This document shows positions 29,541 through 39,206 of a stretch of 64,000 nucleotides of DNA, piece by piece. The DNA is from Verrucomicrobiia bacterium. GTDB lineage: Bacteria > Verrucomicrobiota > Verrucomicrobiia > Verrucomicrobiales > Akkermansiaceae. How positions within the stretch are numbered: position 1 is the stretch's first letter; each line of letters opens with the position of its first letter. The notes under the pieces are model-generated. The model was not told where the DNA came from, ran no database searches, and was given only the letters and a program-made list of their open reading frames with translations. Position numbers and translations under genes: made by a program. Where the stretch lies: contig JAUIGV010000013.1 in NCBI GenBank assembly GCA_030432565.1, positions 111,668-175,667 of the forward strand, written 5' to 3'.

Positions 29541-30683
29541 TTATAATCTGACTTCAAGAATCTTTTGTTTCACCGCGGGCATTTCGGTGACATCGCCGGA
29601 GTGCGAGCGACGCAAGATGCTAAGAAGCACTCCGATCATTGCAAAGCTGAAGACCAGACTCGATCCACCGTAACTTACGAAAGGGAGAGGAAGGCCGGTA
29701 TTTGGAAGAGATGCCGTGGTCACTCCAAGGTTCATCATTGCCGGAATGATCAGGGCCGAGGTCACCCCGATTCCGAGCACCCCGCCGAAGCGGTCGGAGG
29801 CTTGCATTGAAATTCCCAAGCCGATCAGAAAAATCACCACGAAACAAAGAACCACTCCCATCGTCACAAAAACGCCCAACTCTTCACCGATGATGGGGAA
29901 AATAAAATCGGTGTGGTGCTCGGGAAGATTCATTTGCTTCACCACCCCGTTGCCCAGTCCCATTCCACCGGTCCCTCCGTTTCCGAATGCCTGGGTCGCG
30001 AGCCACTGCTGCCAACCACGCCCTTCCTTGTAAGTTTCCAAATCCAAAAAGGCGATGATTCGCTCCCATCGGTTGGGATTGCTCCGAACCAGTTGATACG
30101 CCAGTGCCAGGGTGATCACGACCGAAGTCCCGAGATAGCGCATACGGGTTCCGGACACAAAGAGCACGATCAATCCGGCCGCCCCCAAGCCAGCTGCCGT
30201 TCCCATATCCATCTCAAAAAGAATTAACAAAAGTGGAACACCAAGAATGAGCGAAGGAATCACAAATCCTCTCCAGAAGCTCTTGGTCTCTGCCTGATAT
30301 TTCGCGAACCATGAGGCGAGAGCCACCATGATCACCAATTTGGCAGGTTCAGATGGTTGAAAACGACCAATCACCGGCAAGACGATCCAACGATTCTCTC
30401 CCTTTGCGGCATCACCAATTCCCGGGACGTAACAAAGAAGCAACGCGATACAGACCGTAATAAAAAGCGGCCAAGCCAACTTTTGGAGAATCCGGTAATC
30501 GATGAGAGCCATGATCGTCATCACCACAACTCCAATCCCCAACCAGATTGCCTGGCGGACCAAGTAGGAGTATTGATTCACAGAGTAGTCCCACTTCGCA
30601 CTGGCGCTCGCCAGCATCACCAACCCCAAGGTGATGAGTGCGGCGACGGCCAGACACAGAATGATGGAAGCTCCTTTTCCCAC
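29541..30683 (-). CDS. ftsW: Septal peptidoglycan polymerase FtsW (SEDS family)
   Basis: A 380-residue, ten-helix protein of the SEDS family, which polymerises lipid II into glycan strands with its partner class-B PBP. Diagnostic blocks are GENRWIVLPVIGRFQPSEPA, PEHHTDFIFPIIGEELG and LPLPFVSYGGSS. The assignment to FtsW rather than RodA rests on position: it closes the mraZ-to-murD dcw cluster, where FtsW is expected, with FtsI encoded upstream. RodA cannot be excluded by sequence alone. A LysM gene separates it from murD, and a hairpin follows the stop. murG and murC, the usual next genes, are absent. Confidence 0.9.
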   Translation of the reverse strand: MGKGASIILCLAVAALITLGLVMLASASAKWDYSVNQYSYLVRQAIWLGIGVVVMTIMALIDYRILQKLAWPLFITVCIALLLCYVPGIGDAAKGENRWIVLPVIGRFQPSEPAKLVIMVALASWFAKYQAETKSFWRGFVIPSLILGVPLLLILFEMDMGTAAGLGAAGLIVLFVSGTRMRYLGTSVVITLALAYQLVRSNPNRWERIIAFLDLETYKEGRGWQQWLATQAFGNGGTGGMGLGNGVVKQMNLPEHHTDFIFPIIGEELGVFVTMGVVLCFVVIFLIGLGISMQASDRFGGVLGIGVTSALIIPAMMNLGVTTASLPNTGLPLPFVSYGGSSLVFSFAMIGVLLSILRRSHSGDVTEMPAVKQKILEVRL

Positions 30684-30699
30684 GTGTTGAGACTATGAA

Positions 30700-31569
30700 T
30701 TAGCGACTCGGTGGAATGACCAATTTCGCGCCAATCTTGAGCGCGTTGACATTCACGTTGGGATTCGCCCGCTTGAGCTGATCAACCGTGATCTTGTTAT
30801 TTTGGGCAATTCTCCAAAGAGTTTCACCCGACTTCACAATATGTTGCCGGGCACCGCTGGCAGGTGCGGGTTCCGGACGCGCAGGATCGACGCGAACCGG
30901 ATCAACCCGAACGGGCTCAACCGGGCGGATCAAGACAGGCTCGTCGGTCATTCCGGATTCTGCTTCCGAACCCCCGACTTCAACCAAAGGTCCCGGAAGG
31001 GCTCCAGGGATACTCTCATCATCACGGGTCTGGATCAAAGGCCGTGATTGAGGAGTATAGCGCGGCGGCTCTTCCGTCGCTTCACTGCGACCCGCGACGG
31101 CATCGACTGGACCGGCAATGGTGCTGGGGCGCTGTGGAATGTTATACTTCCATCCAATCTGCAATTCGGCGATTCCATCGTTGGCGCTAATCAAGGCGTC
31201 TGTGGTGACACCATGCTTCCTGGCGATCGATTCCATTGTTTCTCCCCTGCTCACAACATCAAAATCCAATGCAGGATTTCTTTGGGGAGGGACATCATCC
31301 TTCAGAGCAACCTTGGTCGCCTTAAGGTCGGCACTTTCACTCCATTTGTCATGGATCCAGATGCCGGCAATCGCTGCAATGTGAAGGAGCAAAATCACAA
31401 CCAGCGCGAGTGGAACTCCGACTCCGGGGACTTCACCGAGATCTTCGGGAACAGCGGTGGTCGAAGCGCGCTGTTTCCTCTTTTTCGTCGATCTGGTGGC
31501 AGCATGCATGATGCGGAAACCCGTCTTGGGGCGGGTTCTTCTGGTTTGTAGTGTTCGTGGGGTCTTCAT
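30700..31569 (-). CDS. Membrane-anchored protein with two LysM domains
   Basis: A 289-residue protein. A basic cytoplasmic N-terminus (about 50 residues, rich in Arg/Lys/Thr) precedes one membrane helix (GVPLALVVILLLHIAAIAGI). The periplasmic part has a first LysM (VVSRGETMESIARKHGV ... YNIPQ), a spacer with Pro/Arg repeats (RPVEPVRVDPVRVDPARP) and a second LysM (VKSGETLWRIAQNNKI ... LVIPPS). LysM domains bind peptidoglycan. The gene sits between murD and ftsW, 13 bp after murD and 16 bp before ftsW, so it is made together with the cell-wall enzymes and may link the division machinery to the wall. Confidence 0.88.
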   Translation of the reverse strand: MKTPRTLQTRRTRPKTGFRIMHAATRSTKKRKQRASTTAVPEDLGEVPGVGVPLALVVILLLHIAAIAGIWIHDKWSESADLKATKVALKDDVPPQRNPALDFDVVSRGETMESIARKHGVTTDALISANDGIAELQIGWKYNIPQRPSTIAGPVDAVAGRSEATEEPPRYTPQSRPLIQTRDDESIPGALPGPLVEVGGSEAESGMTDEPVLIRPVEPVRVDPVRVDPARPEPAPASGARQHIVKSGETLWRIAQNNKITVDQLKRANPNVNVNALKIGAKLVIPPSR

Positions 31570-31582
31570 GGTTGGGAATGGT

Positions 31583-32860
31583 TCACAGGGTTTTTGTCAG
31601 TCGGGGCACGGCGGCTTTGAAAGCGCGCCCGCGCTCCTCGTAGCCGTTAAATTGATCAAAGGAAGAAGTGCCGGGAGAAAAGAGAATGGTATCGCCACGG
31701 CTTGCTTCGGCCGCGGCAGCAGCGACCGCTTCTTCAAGAGTTTCCACCTTCCGGCATGGAACGGTGGTCGAAAAAACGGAGTACAACTCCTCGCCAATTT
31801 CACCAAAGGTGATCATCGCTTTGGCTTTCCCGGCGAGCAATGGAGCCAATGGTTGGTAGTCCAGACCTTTCTGCTTTCCTCCGGCTATCAAAACGGTGGG
31901 TCTGGTTTGCGAACGCAAGGCTGACTCGAGAGCATGAAGATTCGTAGCCTTTGAATCATTGAGGTATTCGACCCCATCAATAATTGCCACCAACTCACAG
32001 CGATGCTCGGGCGGGCTGTATTTTGAAAGAGCGTCCCGGGCAACTTCGCAGGTCAATCCCTCAACCGCCGCACAGGCGGCCATTAAATTTTCGGCATTGT
32101 GCAAGCCACGCAACTTGGTTCCGGAGATTGCCACAAATGCTTCGCCGCAGCAGAGGATATCATCGCCCGACAGAGTCCAATCGGCTTCGCCATCGGCTGA
32201 GAAAGTGATCCGGCTTCCGCGCTCAGGCACTTTGGATCCGGCCCTGACCACGACCGGGGTCTCATCCTCAATATTGTCAAAGATCCGCAATTTGGCCTCC
32301 CGATACTCCTCGATCGAGTGATAACGGTCCATATGATCAGGCGAAAAATTCAACCAGATGACAACATCCGGCTTAAAATCCACAATAGTCTCCAGCTGGA
32401 AGGAACTTAGCTCGAGTGAAATTACCTCGGGAGGAGAATTGTAAAGAACGACTTCGGAAAGAGGCACTCCGTAATTCCCGCAAGCCACGCAACTCTTGCC
32501 GGTGGCCTCGACCAAATCCCGGACCAACTCGGTCGTGGTCGTCTTGCCATTCGTCCCGGTAATCCCGATGGTCTTTCCGGAATAGCATCGCCAGGCCAAT
32601 TCAATTTCGCCCCACAGCGCGCCACTTCCCTTGGCAAAGGATTGGACGAACTCTCCTTGAGTTTCAATTCCCGGGCTGACCACGACAAGATCGACATTCA
32701 CTCCAAGCCCGGTAGTCGGACCTGCGAGGACTGCTTCCTCAGCTTCGCGGGAATCGTAGATTGTCACCCGGGCACCACAGTGCTCCGCGAGACGGGCAGC
32801 GGCACGGCCACTGCGTCCTGCCCCGAGAACGGCTACTGTTTTTCCGGTGAGATCGAGCAT
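31583..32860 (-). CDS. murD: UDP-N-acetylmuramoyl-L-alanine--D-glutamate ligase MurD
   Basis: A 425-residue cytoplasmic ligase adding D-glutamate to UDP-MurNAc-L-Ala, the second peptide step of peptidoglycan synthesis. The N-terminal Rossmann domain starts GKTVAVLGAGRSGRAAARLA; the ATP loop is IGITGTNGKTTTTEL; the substrate region has SPDHMDRYHSIEEY and LNDSKATNLHALESAL; the C-terminal domain has LIAGGKQKG and ILFSPGTSSFDQF. Length and motif spacing are normal. The start shares one base with the mraY stop (TAATG). Confidence 0.96.
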   Translation of the reverse strand: MLDLTGKTVAVLGAGRSGRAAARLAEHCGARVTIYDSREAEEAVLAGPTTGLGVNVDLVVVSPGIETQGEFVQSFAKGSGALWGEIELAWRCYSGKTIGITGTNGKTTTTELVRDLVEATGKSCVACGNYGVPLSEVVLYNSPPEVISLELSSFQLETIVDFKPDVVIWLNFSPDHMDRYHSIEEYREAKLRIFDNIEDETPVVVRAGSKVPERGSRITFSADGEADWTLSGDDILCCGEAFVAISGTKLRGLHNAENLMAACAAVEGLTCEVARDALSKYSPPEHRCELVAIIDGVEYLNDSKATNLHALESALRSQTRPTVLIAGGKQKGLDYQPLAPLLAGKAKAMITFGEIGEELYSVFSTTVPCRKVETLEEAVAAAAAEASRGDTILFSPGTSSFDQFNGYEERGRAFKAAVPRLTKTL

Positions 32861-34026
32861 TAGATGACTTTCAATAGGGCGAGACCGCCCAGGCTGCAGA
32901 GGATGGAGATGATCCAGAATCGGATGATGACCTGATTTTCATTCCAGCCTCGAAGTTCAAAGTGGTGGTGAATGGGCGCCATTGCAAAAATACGCTTGCC
33001 TCGAAGTTTGAAACTTCCGACCTGGAGGATCACTGAAACCGCCTCCATCACAAAAACAAAACCAACGATCACGAGGAGAAATTCCTGCTTGGCGCAAATC
33101 GCAGTCATTCCAATGGCCCCACCAATCGCCAACGAACCGGTATCCCCCATAAAAACCTTTGCCGGATGGCAGTTAAACCAGAGAAATCCGAAACAGGCTC
33201 CCACGAGGGCCATCATCACGATGCAAAGCTCGGACAAGCCGGGGTTATGGAAAATGTGAAGGTATTCGGAAGCATCGGCCCGCCCCCCGAGGTAGGTGAT
33301 CACGGCGTAGGCTATCGCAACCGTGATGGTCACCCCGGTCGCCAATCCGTCCAACCCATCGGTCAGGTTCACCGCATTGGATGTCCCCATAAGGATCGCC
33401 ATGAAGAACGGGATGGCGATCAAGCCCAGCGGAATGATGAAGGTCAAAAGCGGGAATCCAAAATCAGTGACTTTGGCGGCCTCAGCCCCCTCCTTGGTTG
33501 AGTAGAACACGTAACTTGAAGTCTCGGGATTCAAGTAGAGAAAAAGCCCCGCACCGAGTCCGACCGCGGCCTGCCAAACGAGCTTCAACCTGCCGCTGAC
33601 GCCGTCGGAATTCTTTTTGGCCACTTTTTGATAATCATCCAGGAATCCCAGGACGCCCAGGGCGAGAGTGACGATCGACACCACCAGAACAAACGGGTTG
33701 AGGATGCGTCCGCAAATCAGGATGGCAACCATGGTCGTACCCAGAATCATGATTCCTCCCATTGTAGGAGTTCCGGCTTTGCCACCGTGAAGTTCGGCAA
33801 GCTTGTGAACTTCCTCGGCCGTTCTCAGCGGCTGCCCCACTTTCATGGAAATGAGCTTTCGGATCACTCGCTCGCCGATCAAAAGGGTCAGCAGGAACGC
33901 AAGCAGCGTGGCCAGCCCGGCGCGCACGGAAATGTATCCGAGAATTCTCAGGAACGAAAAGGTTTCCGCCCAGTCCGAACCCGATTCCTCGGCTTTTTTC
34001 CAAATTTGATAGATCCAATACAGCAT
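32860..34026 (-). CDS. mraY: Phospho-N-acetylmuramoyl-pentapeptide transferase MraY
   Basis: A 388-residue, ten-helix enzyme that transfers phospho-MurNAc-pentapeptide to undecaprenyl phosphate, forming lipid I. Family motifs are GTPTMGGIMILG, LGVLGFLDDYQKVAKK (catalytic Asp pair), SNAVNLTDGLDGLATG, WFNCHPAKVFMGDTGSLAIG and APIHHHFELRGWNE. It is somewhat longer than the Escherichia coli enzyme because of an extended loop near KEGAEAAKVTD. It lies in the dcw cluster between murF (13-bp gap) and murD (1-bp overlap). Confidence 0.96.
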   Translation of the reverse strand: MLYWIYQIWKKAEESGSDWAETFSFLRILGYISVRAGLATLLAFLLTLLIGERVIRKLISMKVGQPLRTAEEVHKLAELHGGKAGTPTMGGIMILGTTMVAILICGRILNPFVLVVSIVTLALGVLGFLDDYQKVAKKNSDGVSGRLKLVWQAAVGLGAGLFLYLNPETSSYVFYSTKEGAEAAKVTDFGFPLLTFIIPLGLIAIPFFMAILMGTSNAVNLTDGLDGLATGVTITVAIAYAVITYLGGRADASEYLHIFHNPGLSELCIVMMALVGACFGFLWFNCHPAKVFMGDTGSLAIGGAIGMTAICAKQEFLLVIVGFVFVMEAVSVILQVGSFKLRGKRIFAMAPIHHHFELRGWNENQVIIRFWIISILCSLGGLALLKVI

Positions 34027-34039
34027 GATTTTGGCGGAA

Positions 34040-35374
34040 TTATTCGGGGAACGCGAGTTTCATGACCCGCTCCATCGCGGCCATCCGACTTCCTTTAAAG
34101 AGCACAATGTCACCGGGAGAGGTCTCTTCGGACAACCAGGTGGCAGCTTCTTCCCGAGTGTTGAAATGATGATTGGCACCGTAGGCCTTTGCGTCCTCAC
34201 CGACTGTGACCACAGTCAATTTAAGATCGGCGGCGATGCGACCAATTTTGGGGTAAGCCGCCGCAGCATGATCGCCCAGCTCGGCCATCATCCCAAGCAC
34301 GGCAATCCGACGTCCGCCCCCGGGGAACCCCGCGAGCGTTTCGAGAGCTGCGATCACTGACTCGGGATTGGCGTTGTAGGTATCGTCAATCACAGTCACC
34401 TCGTTGCTGAAATAGCGTCGAAGTCGGCCACTGGTAAGCTCAGCATTCCCGAGACCGGCCGAAATCTCATCAAGAGTAAGACCGAGCACGAATCCCGCTC
34501 CCGCGGCAAGCAGGGCATTGCTGATCATGTGGCGCCCAGAGACCGCGATTGAAGTTCTCACCGTTCCCAACCCATCGATCACGAGATCGAAACTGGAACC
34601 GGATTCTCCGGGCATGATGTTCTCGGCTCGAATCACGCCATCACCCACGGTGATCACTCTGGCGGGAGTGGATGCGCGAAATTGCTCCACGTAATCGCAA
34701 TCACCCGGCACAAGCAGAGTGCCCTTCTCGCTCAAAGCACGGGCCACCGTTCCCTTCTCAACGGCGATTGCCTCGCGACTTCCCAGGTGCTCGATATGGG
34801 CGGTCCCAATATTGGTGATTATGCTCACATCCGGCTGCCCGATCTCACAAAGAGGTGCAAGTTCGCCGGAATGGTTCATGCCCATTTCAAAGACGCCGAC
34901 TTCGTCATCCGCTTCTGTCGAGAGGACCGTCAGAGGAAGGCCAATGTGGTTGTTGAGATTGCCGAGGGTGGCATTCACCCGGAACTTCTGACTGAGAACA
35001 CTGCGTGTCAGATCCTTGGTCGAGGTCTTTCCATTGGACCCGGTGATGGCAACGACCGGAATTCCCAACTTGATTCGATACCACTTGGCCAACGCCTGAA
35101 GTGCTTCCAGGGTATCATTGACGAGCACCACGGGAACTCCTTCCGGCAGATCCGAATCATTCTGAACCACAAGGGCTCCCGCTCCCGCTTCTACCGCCCG
35201 GACCAAGAAGTGATGCGCGTCAAAATTCTCCCCCTTGAGGGCAAAGAACAAGGCCCCGGTCGCGATACTCCGGGTATCGGTCGAAACACCCGCCGAAATG
35301 ATACAATCCTCCCCGCCCTGTAAAAGGGAGCCGCTCATCGCGTGCGCGAGTTGCTGGAGAGGATAGGGTTTCAT
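34040..35374 (-). CDS. murF: UDP-N-acetylmuramoyl-tripeptide--D-Ala-D-Ala ligase MurF
   Basis: A 444-residue ligase that adds D-Ala-D-Ala to the UDP-MurNAc tripeptide. The N-terminal domain has the family block GVSTDTRSIATGALFFALKG; the ATP loop is ITGSNGKTSTKDL; ligand residues lie in NLNNHIGLPLTVL and VFEMGMNHSGELA; the C-terminal domain includes VIDDTYNANPESV and AVLGMMAELG. The final PGDIVLFKGSRMAAMERV is typical. It overlaps murE by 4 bp, so the two ligases are translationally coupled. Confidence 0.96.
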   Translation of the reverse strand: MKPYPLQQLAHAMSGSLLQGGEDCIISAGVSTDTRSIATGALFFALKGENFDAHHFLVRAVEAGAGALVVQNDSDLPEGVPVVLVNDTLEALQALAKWYRIKLGIPVVAITGSNGKTSTKDLTRSVLSQKFRVNATLGNLNNHIGLPLTVLSTEADDEVGVFEMGMNHSGELAPLCEIGQPDVSIITNIGTAHIEHLGSREAIAVEKGTVARALSEKGTLLVPGDCDYVEQFRASTPARVITVGDGVIRAENIMPGESGSSFDLVIDGLGTVRTSIAVSGRHMISNALLAAGAGFVLGLTLDEISAGLGNAELTSGRLRRYFSNEVTVIDDTYNANPESVIAALETLAGFPGGGRRIAVLGMMAELGDHAAAAYPKIGRIAADLKLTVVTVGEDAKAYGANHHFNTREEAATWLSEETSPGDIVLFKGSRMAAMERVMKLAFPE

Positions 35375-36939
35375 TCCTGATCAAAGTTTCTTTCGCCGCC
35401 TTCTTCCCTGGCACGCTTGCGGTCCCGTTCTTCCCGCTCGGCCTGCCGTTTCTCAAATTCGATTTCTTCCTTTTTCTTCCGAATTTCGAGCGCTCGACGA
35501 GCCACCTCGCGATCGTCAAAATGCTGTCGCCGGCCATTGACTTCCTGATAGGTCTCGTGTCCCTTTCCCGCGATCAGAACCAGATCACCAGGCAGGGCAT
35601 TCTCGATCGTCGAATAAATCGCCTCTCGTCGGTCAACGATCACCTCGTGACGAGCTGCTCCCAAACCCGGGATGGTTTCATCAATAATCGCCTGTGGATC
35701 TTCGGTCCGGGGATTATCCGAGGTCAGAATACAAAATTGACTGTGCCTGGCGGCAGCCTCGGCCATCAAGGGACGCTTGGAACGATCCCGGTCGCCTCCG
35801 CAACCAAAGATGGTCACGAGGCGATTTGGATGAAGATCGCTCAAAGTCTCACAAGCCTTCTCAAGCGCATCGGGAGTGTGCGCGTAATCCACGAAAACCG
35901 AAATCCGATCCCCCCCGACAAATTCCATCCGGCCCGGAGTTTGACGGGTTTCCCCAACCGCCTTAACGAGATCACGTAATGGCACGCCCGTTGAAGAAAC
36001 CGCAGCCATCGCGGCGAGGGCATTCATGACATTGAAGCGACCAACAACCGGGAGCCTGACAAGAAAGCTTTTCCCCCGCGCTTCGAGTGCAAAGACCTGT
36101 CCACGAATGGACGGCCGAACCTCGCTGGCGCGAAAATCAGCACCCGCGCCGAAGCCAAAAGTCACGATCTTCAGGCGCCCCGCAAACTCTGCGACAAGCT
36201 TCTCACCGGCAGGATCATCAATATTAATCACGGCAACCCCGTCGCTCCCATTCTCCGCCATTTGCTCAAAGAGGATCTTCTTTGCCGCAAAATACGCCGG
36301 CATTGTCTGGTGATAATCGAGATGATCCTGGGTCAGATTTAGAAAGACCCCGACATTGAAAGGAATCCCCTGGCAGCGCCCTTGCTCCAAACCATGTGAC
36401 GAGGTTTCCATCGTCACGGCCCTGCAACGATTCTCCTTCATTGTTTTGAGAATGCTCTGCATTTCAACGGCCCCCGGTGTGGTGTGAGTGGCAGCTCTCA
36501 AGCCCCGGCCATCATTAATTTTGATCGTCCCGATCATGCCCGCCTTGATCATGGACTTCTCAAAAAGGGCATGGATAAAGTGGGTCACCGTGGTCTTACC
36601 GTTGGTTCCGGTCACACCAACCACCACCATCGACTTGGCCGGATCTCCGGCAAAACGAGCGGCAAGGCGCCCCAGCACGATCCGGGTATCCGGAACCTGG
36701 ATCCAAAGTCCGGTGTAATCAGCCGGCCCCTTGCATTGCGCAATAATGGCCGCGGGATTTTTTTCCACGACTTGCTCAAGAAAGTCATGACCGTCGACCG
36801 AGGCCCCGCGCACCGCCACGAAGACGGCACCTTCTTGCACGCGCCCGCTGTGGTCAGTCACGCTAACCACGGGGATATCTTCAATGCGAAGCCCCTTGGC
36901 TTCGGGAAGAATCTCAAGAAGTGACGGAAGTGAAATCAT
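35371..36939 (-). CDS. murE: UDP-N-acetylmuramoyl-tripeptide synthetase MurE (meso-diaminopimelate type)
   Basis: A 522-residue ligase adding the third stem-peptide residue. The ATP loop is VTGTNGKTTVTHF; METSSHGLEQGRC and DYHQTMPAYFAAK are further motifs. The specificity motif is D-N-P-R (SDNPRTEDP), which in this family selects meso-diaminopimelate. The conserved part ends at about residue 480 (RRQHFDDREVARRAL). After this comes a highly charged helical extension of about 40 residues (KKKEEIEFEKRQAEREERD and onward) that ordinary MurE proteins lack. It overlaps ftsI and murF by 4 bp each. Confidence 0.96.
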   Translation of the reverse strand: MISLPSLLEILPEAKGLRIEDIPVVSVTDHSGRVQEGAVFVAVRGASVDGHDFLEQVVEKNPAAIIAQCKGPADYTGLWIQVPDTRIVLGRLAARFAGDPAKSMVVVGVTGTNGKTTVTHFIHALFEKSMIKAGMIGTIKINDGRGLRAATHTTPGAVEMQSILKTMKENRCRAVTMETSSHGLEQGRCQGIPFNVGVFLNLTQDHLDYHQTMPAYFAAKKILFEQMAENGSDGVAVINIDDPAGEKLVAEFAGRLKIVTFGFGAGADFRASEVRPSIRGQVFALEARGKSFLVRLPVVGRFNVMNALAAMAAVSSTGVPLRDLVKAVGETRQTPGRMEFVGGDRISVFVDYAHTPDALEKACETLSDLHPNRLVTIFGCGGDRDRSKRPLMAEAAARHSQFCILTSDNPRTEDPQAIIDETIPGLGAARHEVIVDRREAIYSTIENALPGDLVLIAGKGHETYQEVNGRRQHFDDREVARRALEIRKKKEEIEFEKRQAEREERDRKRAREEGGERNFDQE

Positions 36940-38846
36940 TCGTTTTGATTGAGTATGATGGAGGAGATCTCATCGGAAATCTCTTCAGTGGGAGCTAAAT
37001 TCATGTAGCGGGCAACACGCCCGGCAACTTGCGAAAAAACGGGAGCAGCGATGGTGCCGCCGCCAATCTGAAAATCTTCGCCAAGCCCGGAGGGCTCATC
37101 GATGGTCACGATGCAAACAAACTTGGGATCGTGAACGGGGAGAATACCTGCGAAAGTGAGGATTTTCTCGTATTCGTTGTAGCACTTGTTTTTGCTATCC
37201 CACTTCTCAGCGGTCCCAGTCTTGCCACCGGCCCGATATCCGGGAACTCTGGCCCGCCGACCGGTTCCTTTCAGAACGACTTGCTCGAGGGCAAGGCACA
37301 TCTCTTTGGCAGTTCGTGGACTGACAACTTCGCGCACCTGGTGGACCGGAGTTTGATCCAGCACCGCACCATTGTCGGCAATGATGGAATCTACCAAACG
37401 AGGTTTCATGAGCTTGCCTCCGTTGGCCAGAACGGAATAGGCCATCGCCAATTGAAGCGGTGTCACCGAAACACCATAGCCATAGGTGGCACTGGCAAAG
37501 TTCCGCATGTTGGTCTCATTTTGAATCACCCCGCTCGCTTCGCCTGGTATTGGAAATCCCGTGGGGCGACCAAAACCAAAATCCCGCAAGTATTGATAAT
37601 AAGGCCCGCGGCCCACCATATCTGCAAACTGGAAAACTCCGGTGTTGCTGGATTTCACCAGGACTTCGTCAAAACTCAGTTCACCGTAACGGTGGTGGTC
37701 ACGAATCCGGAATCCGTAACGATCAATGCCACCCCAGCCGCAATCCACAACCGTCTCGCGAGTCGCTTTCCTCAAATCAAGAGTGGCCGCCATAGGGACA
37801 ATTTTCATCACCGAACCAGATTCATATTGCGCCGAGACCGCGTAATTCACCGCATCGGCGTAGCTCTCCCGAAGGTTCAGATTGAAATCAGGACGACTCG
37901 CCATCGCAAGAATGTCACCGGTGTGAGGATCCACCACGATGATGCTTCCATGCTTGGCGTTAAAGGCCTCAAAGGCCATGCCCAGTTCTTCTTCGACAAT
38001 GGCTTGAATCCCCATGTCGAAGGTCACCTTGACGTGCTTGCCCATCCTTGCAGGCAGCATCTCGGCAGACTCGGTCAGGTTCACCAGACCGTTTTCATCT
38101 CGCTTCAGAACACGCCTGCCATCGCGACCGGAAAGGATCCCGTCCATTGATTTTTCAAGTCCTGACAGGCCGACAAGCTCGTCGTCCTTGTTGTATCCGC
38201 GAATCCCAATCAAGTGGGATGCCAAAGTCGGCATCGGGTAAACCCGGCGCTGGTATCGCTCAAAACTAAATCCTTGAATACGGCGTTCCTGAAGTTCGTT
38301 TTCAATTCGACGGGCCACGCCTTCGCGAATGCGTTTCTGAATCTCAATCCGGGTCACGCCATCCTTAAACTTGCCCCGAATGGCCTCGGATTCCATTTGT
38401 AGTTCCCGGCCGATGATTTCACAGGCATAATCGAGATGCTTCTCAATCACCTCTTCCTTGCTGAGATTTTTTTTGACCCACTTGCGGGCTTTTCCAAGAA
38501 GGACGTTTTTTTCGGCCTCGTTGAGGTTTCTCCAACCCGCCTCCTGGCTTGCATAAAAGTGTGCCACTGCCCGGTGGAGAATCGATTCGGTATTCAGGTG
38601 ATTGAGATCCGCCACCAAGGTTGCTTCCGGTCGATTCTGGGCGATTACGGTGCGATTTCGATCGACGATGAAGCCACGCCGCGCAGGGATCACCACGTGG
38701 GATTTGAATCTCGGGACCGGAGAGGTGTCGGAAAGCTTCCGATCCCAAACCTGAAGCGCAATCAGCCTGACCGAAAGCGCACTCAGCCCGGCTACTAGAG
38801 CCAGGCAGACCAAGAAAGCGCGACGTTTGAAAGCGGCATCCATCAT
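36936..38846 (-). CDS. ftsI: Peptidoglycan D,D-transpeptidase FtsI (class B PBP)
   Basis: A 636-residue protein with one N-terminal membrane helix (AFLVCLALVAGLSALSVRL). A PBP-dimer domain follows (HVVIPARRGFIVDRNRTVIA, LIGIRGYNKDDELVGLSGLE), then the penicillin-binding transpeptidase domain. The active site is complete: S-V-M-K (in YESGSVMKIVP), S-S-N (VKSSNTGVFQFA) and K-T-G (AGGKTGTAEKW). No PASTA domain is present. It cross-links septal peptidoglycan with FtsW. Position between ftsL and murE is the standard dcw order. Confidence 0.94.
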   Translation of the reverse strand: MMDAAFKRRAFLVCLALVAGLSALSVRLIALQVWDRKLSDTSPVPRFKSHVVIPARRGFIVDRNRTVIAQNRPEATLVADLNHLNTESILHRAVAHFYASQEAGWRNLNEAEKNVLLGKARKWVKKNLSKEEVIEKHLDYACEIIGRELQMESEAIRGKFKDGVTRIEIQKRIREGVARRIENELQERRIQGFSFERYQRRVYPMPTLASHLIGIRGYNKDDELVGLSGLEKSMDGILSGRDGRRVLKRDENGLVNLTESAEMLPARMGKHVKVTFDMGIQAIVEEELGMAFEAFNAKHGSIIVVDPHTGDILAMASRPDFNLNLRESYADAVNYAVSAQYESGSVMKIVPMAATLDLRKATRETVVDCGWGGIDRYGFRIRDHHRYGELSFDEVLVKSSNTGVFQFADMVGRGPYYQYLRDFGFGRPTGFPIPGEASGVIQNETNMRNFASATYGYGVSVTPLQLAMAYSVLANGGKLMKPRLVDSIIADNGAVLDQTPVHQVREVVSPRTAKEMCLALEQVVLKGTGRRARVPGYRAGGKTGTAEKWDSKNKCYNEYEKILTFAGILPVHDPKFVCIVTIDEPSGLGEDFQIGGGTIAAPVFSQVAGRVARYMNLAPTEEISDEISSIILNQNE

Positions 38847-38848
38847 GA

Positions 38849-39187
38849 TTAGCGGTGAGCCACCGAGTCTTCGGGTGGCGATTTTTCGTTATGTTTGAGG
38901 AGTGGCTCAACGAATTCGATTTCAGTAAGGGGGGAATTGATTTCCTCGAGATGTTCGCGAAGCCGGAAGATTCCCAAGGACTCCTCGATATCGGATTGGT
39001 GCTGCGAAATGGACACCTGATGTTTCTCCATCTTGCGCTGAACCTCTGCAATCTGACTGCGTGCCGAGATCTGCCTGTTCTTCATAATGACATATCCAAT
39101 CCCACTGCTCGAGACAATCACGACGGCAATGCCGAGAAGGACAAGAGACGAAAACCCAAGGCTGGAAGTGCTTTTTTTACGGTTCAT
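38849..39187 (-). CDS. ftsL: FtsL-like division protein
   Basis: 112 residues when started at the ATG at 39187 (MNRKKSTSSLGFSSLVLLG); an ATG at 39226 would overlap rsmH. There is a short basic cytoplasmic tail, one membrane helix (SLVLLGIAVVIVSSSGIGYV) and a periplasmic coiled-coil (RSQIAEVQRKMEKHQVSISQ). Size, topology and position between rsmH and ftsI are those of FtsL, which joins FtsB/FtsQ and activates FtsWI. FtsL proteins share almost no sequence, so the call rests on layout and context. The C-terminal tail is acidic. Confidence 0.75.
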   Translation of the reverse strand: MNRKKSTSSLGFSSLVLLGIAVVIVSSSGIGYVIMKNRQISARSQIAEVQRKMEKHQVSISQHQSDIEESLGIFRLREHLEEINSPLTEIEFVEPLLKHNEKSPPEDSVAHR

Positions 39188-39206
39188 TTTTTTAACGGGA
39201 AGAGAT

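Noticed and set aside
37029..38150. Long open frame on the plus strand, 373 codons
   Set aside because: It is antisense to ftsI, has no recognisable motif or ribosome binding site, and ftsI is complete with all three active-site motifs.
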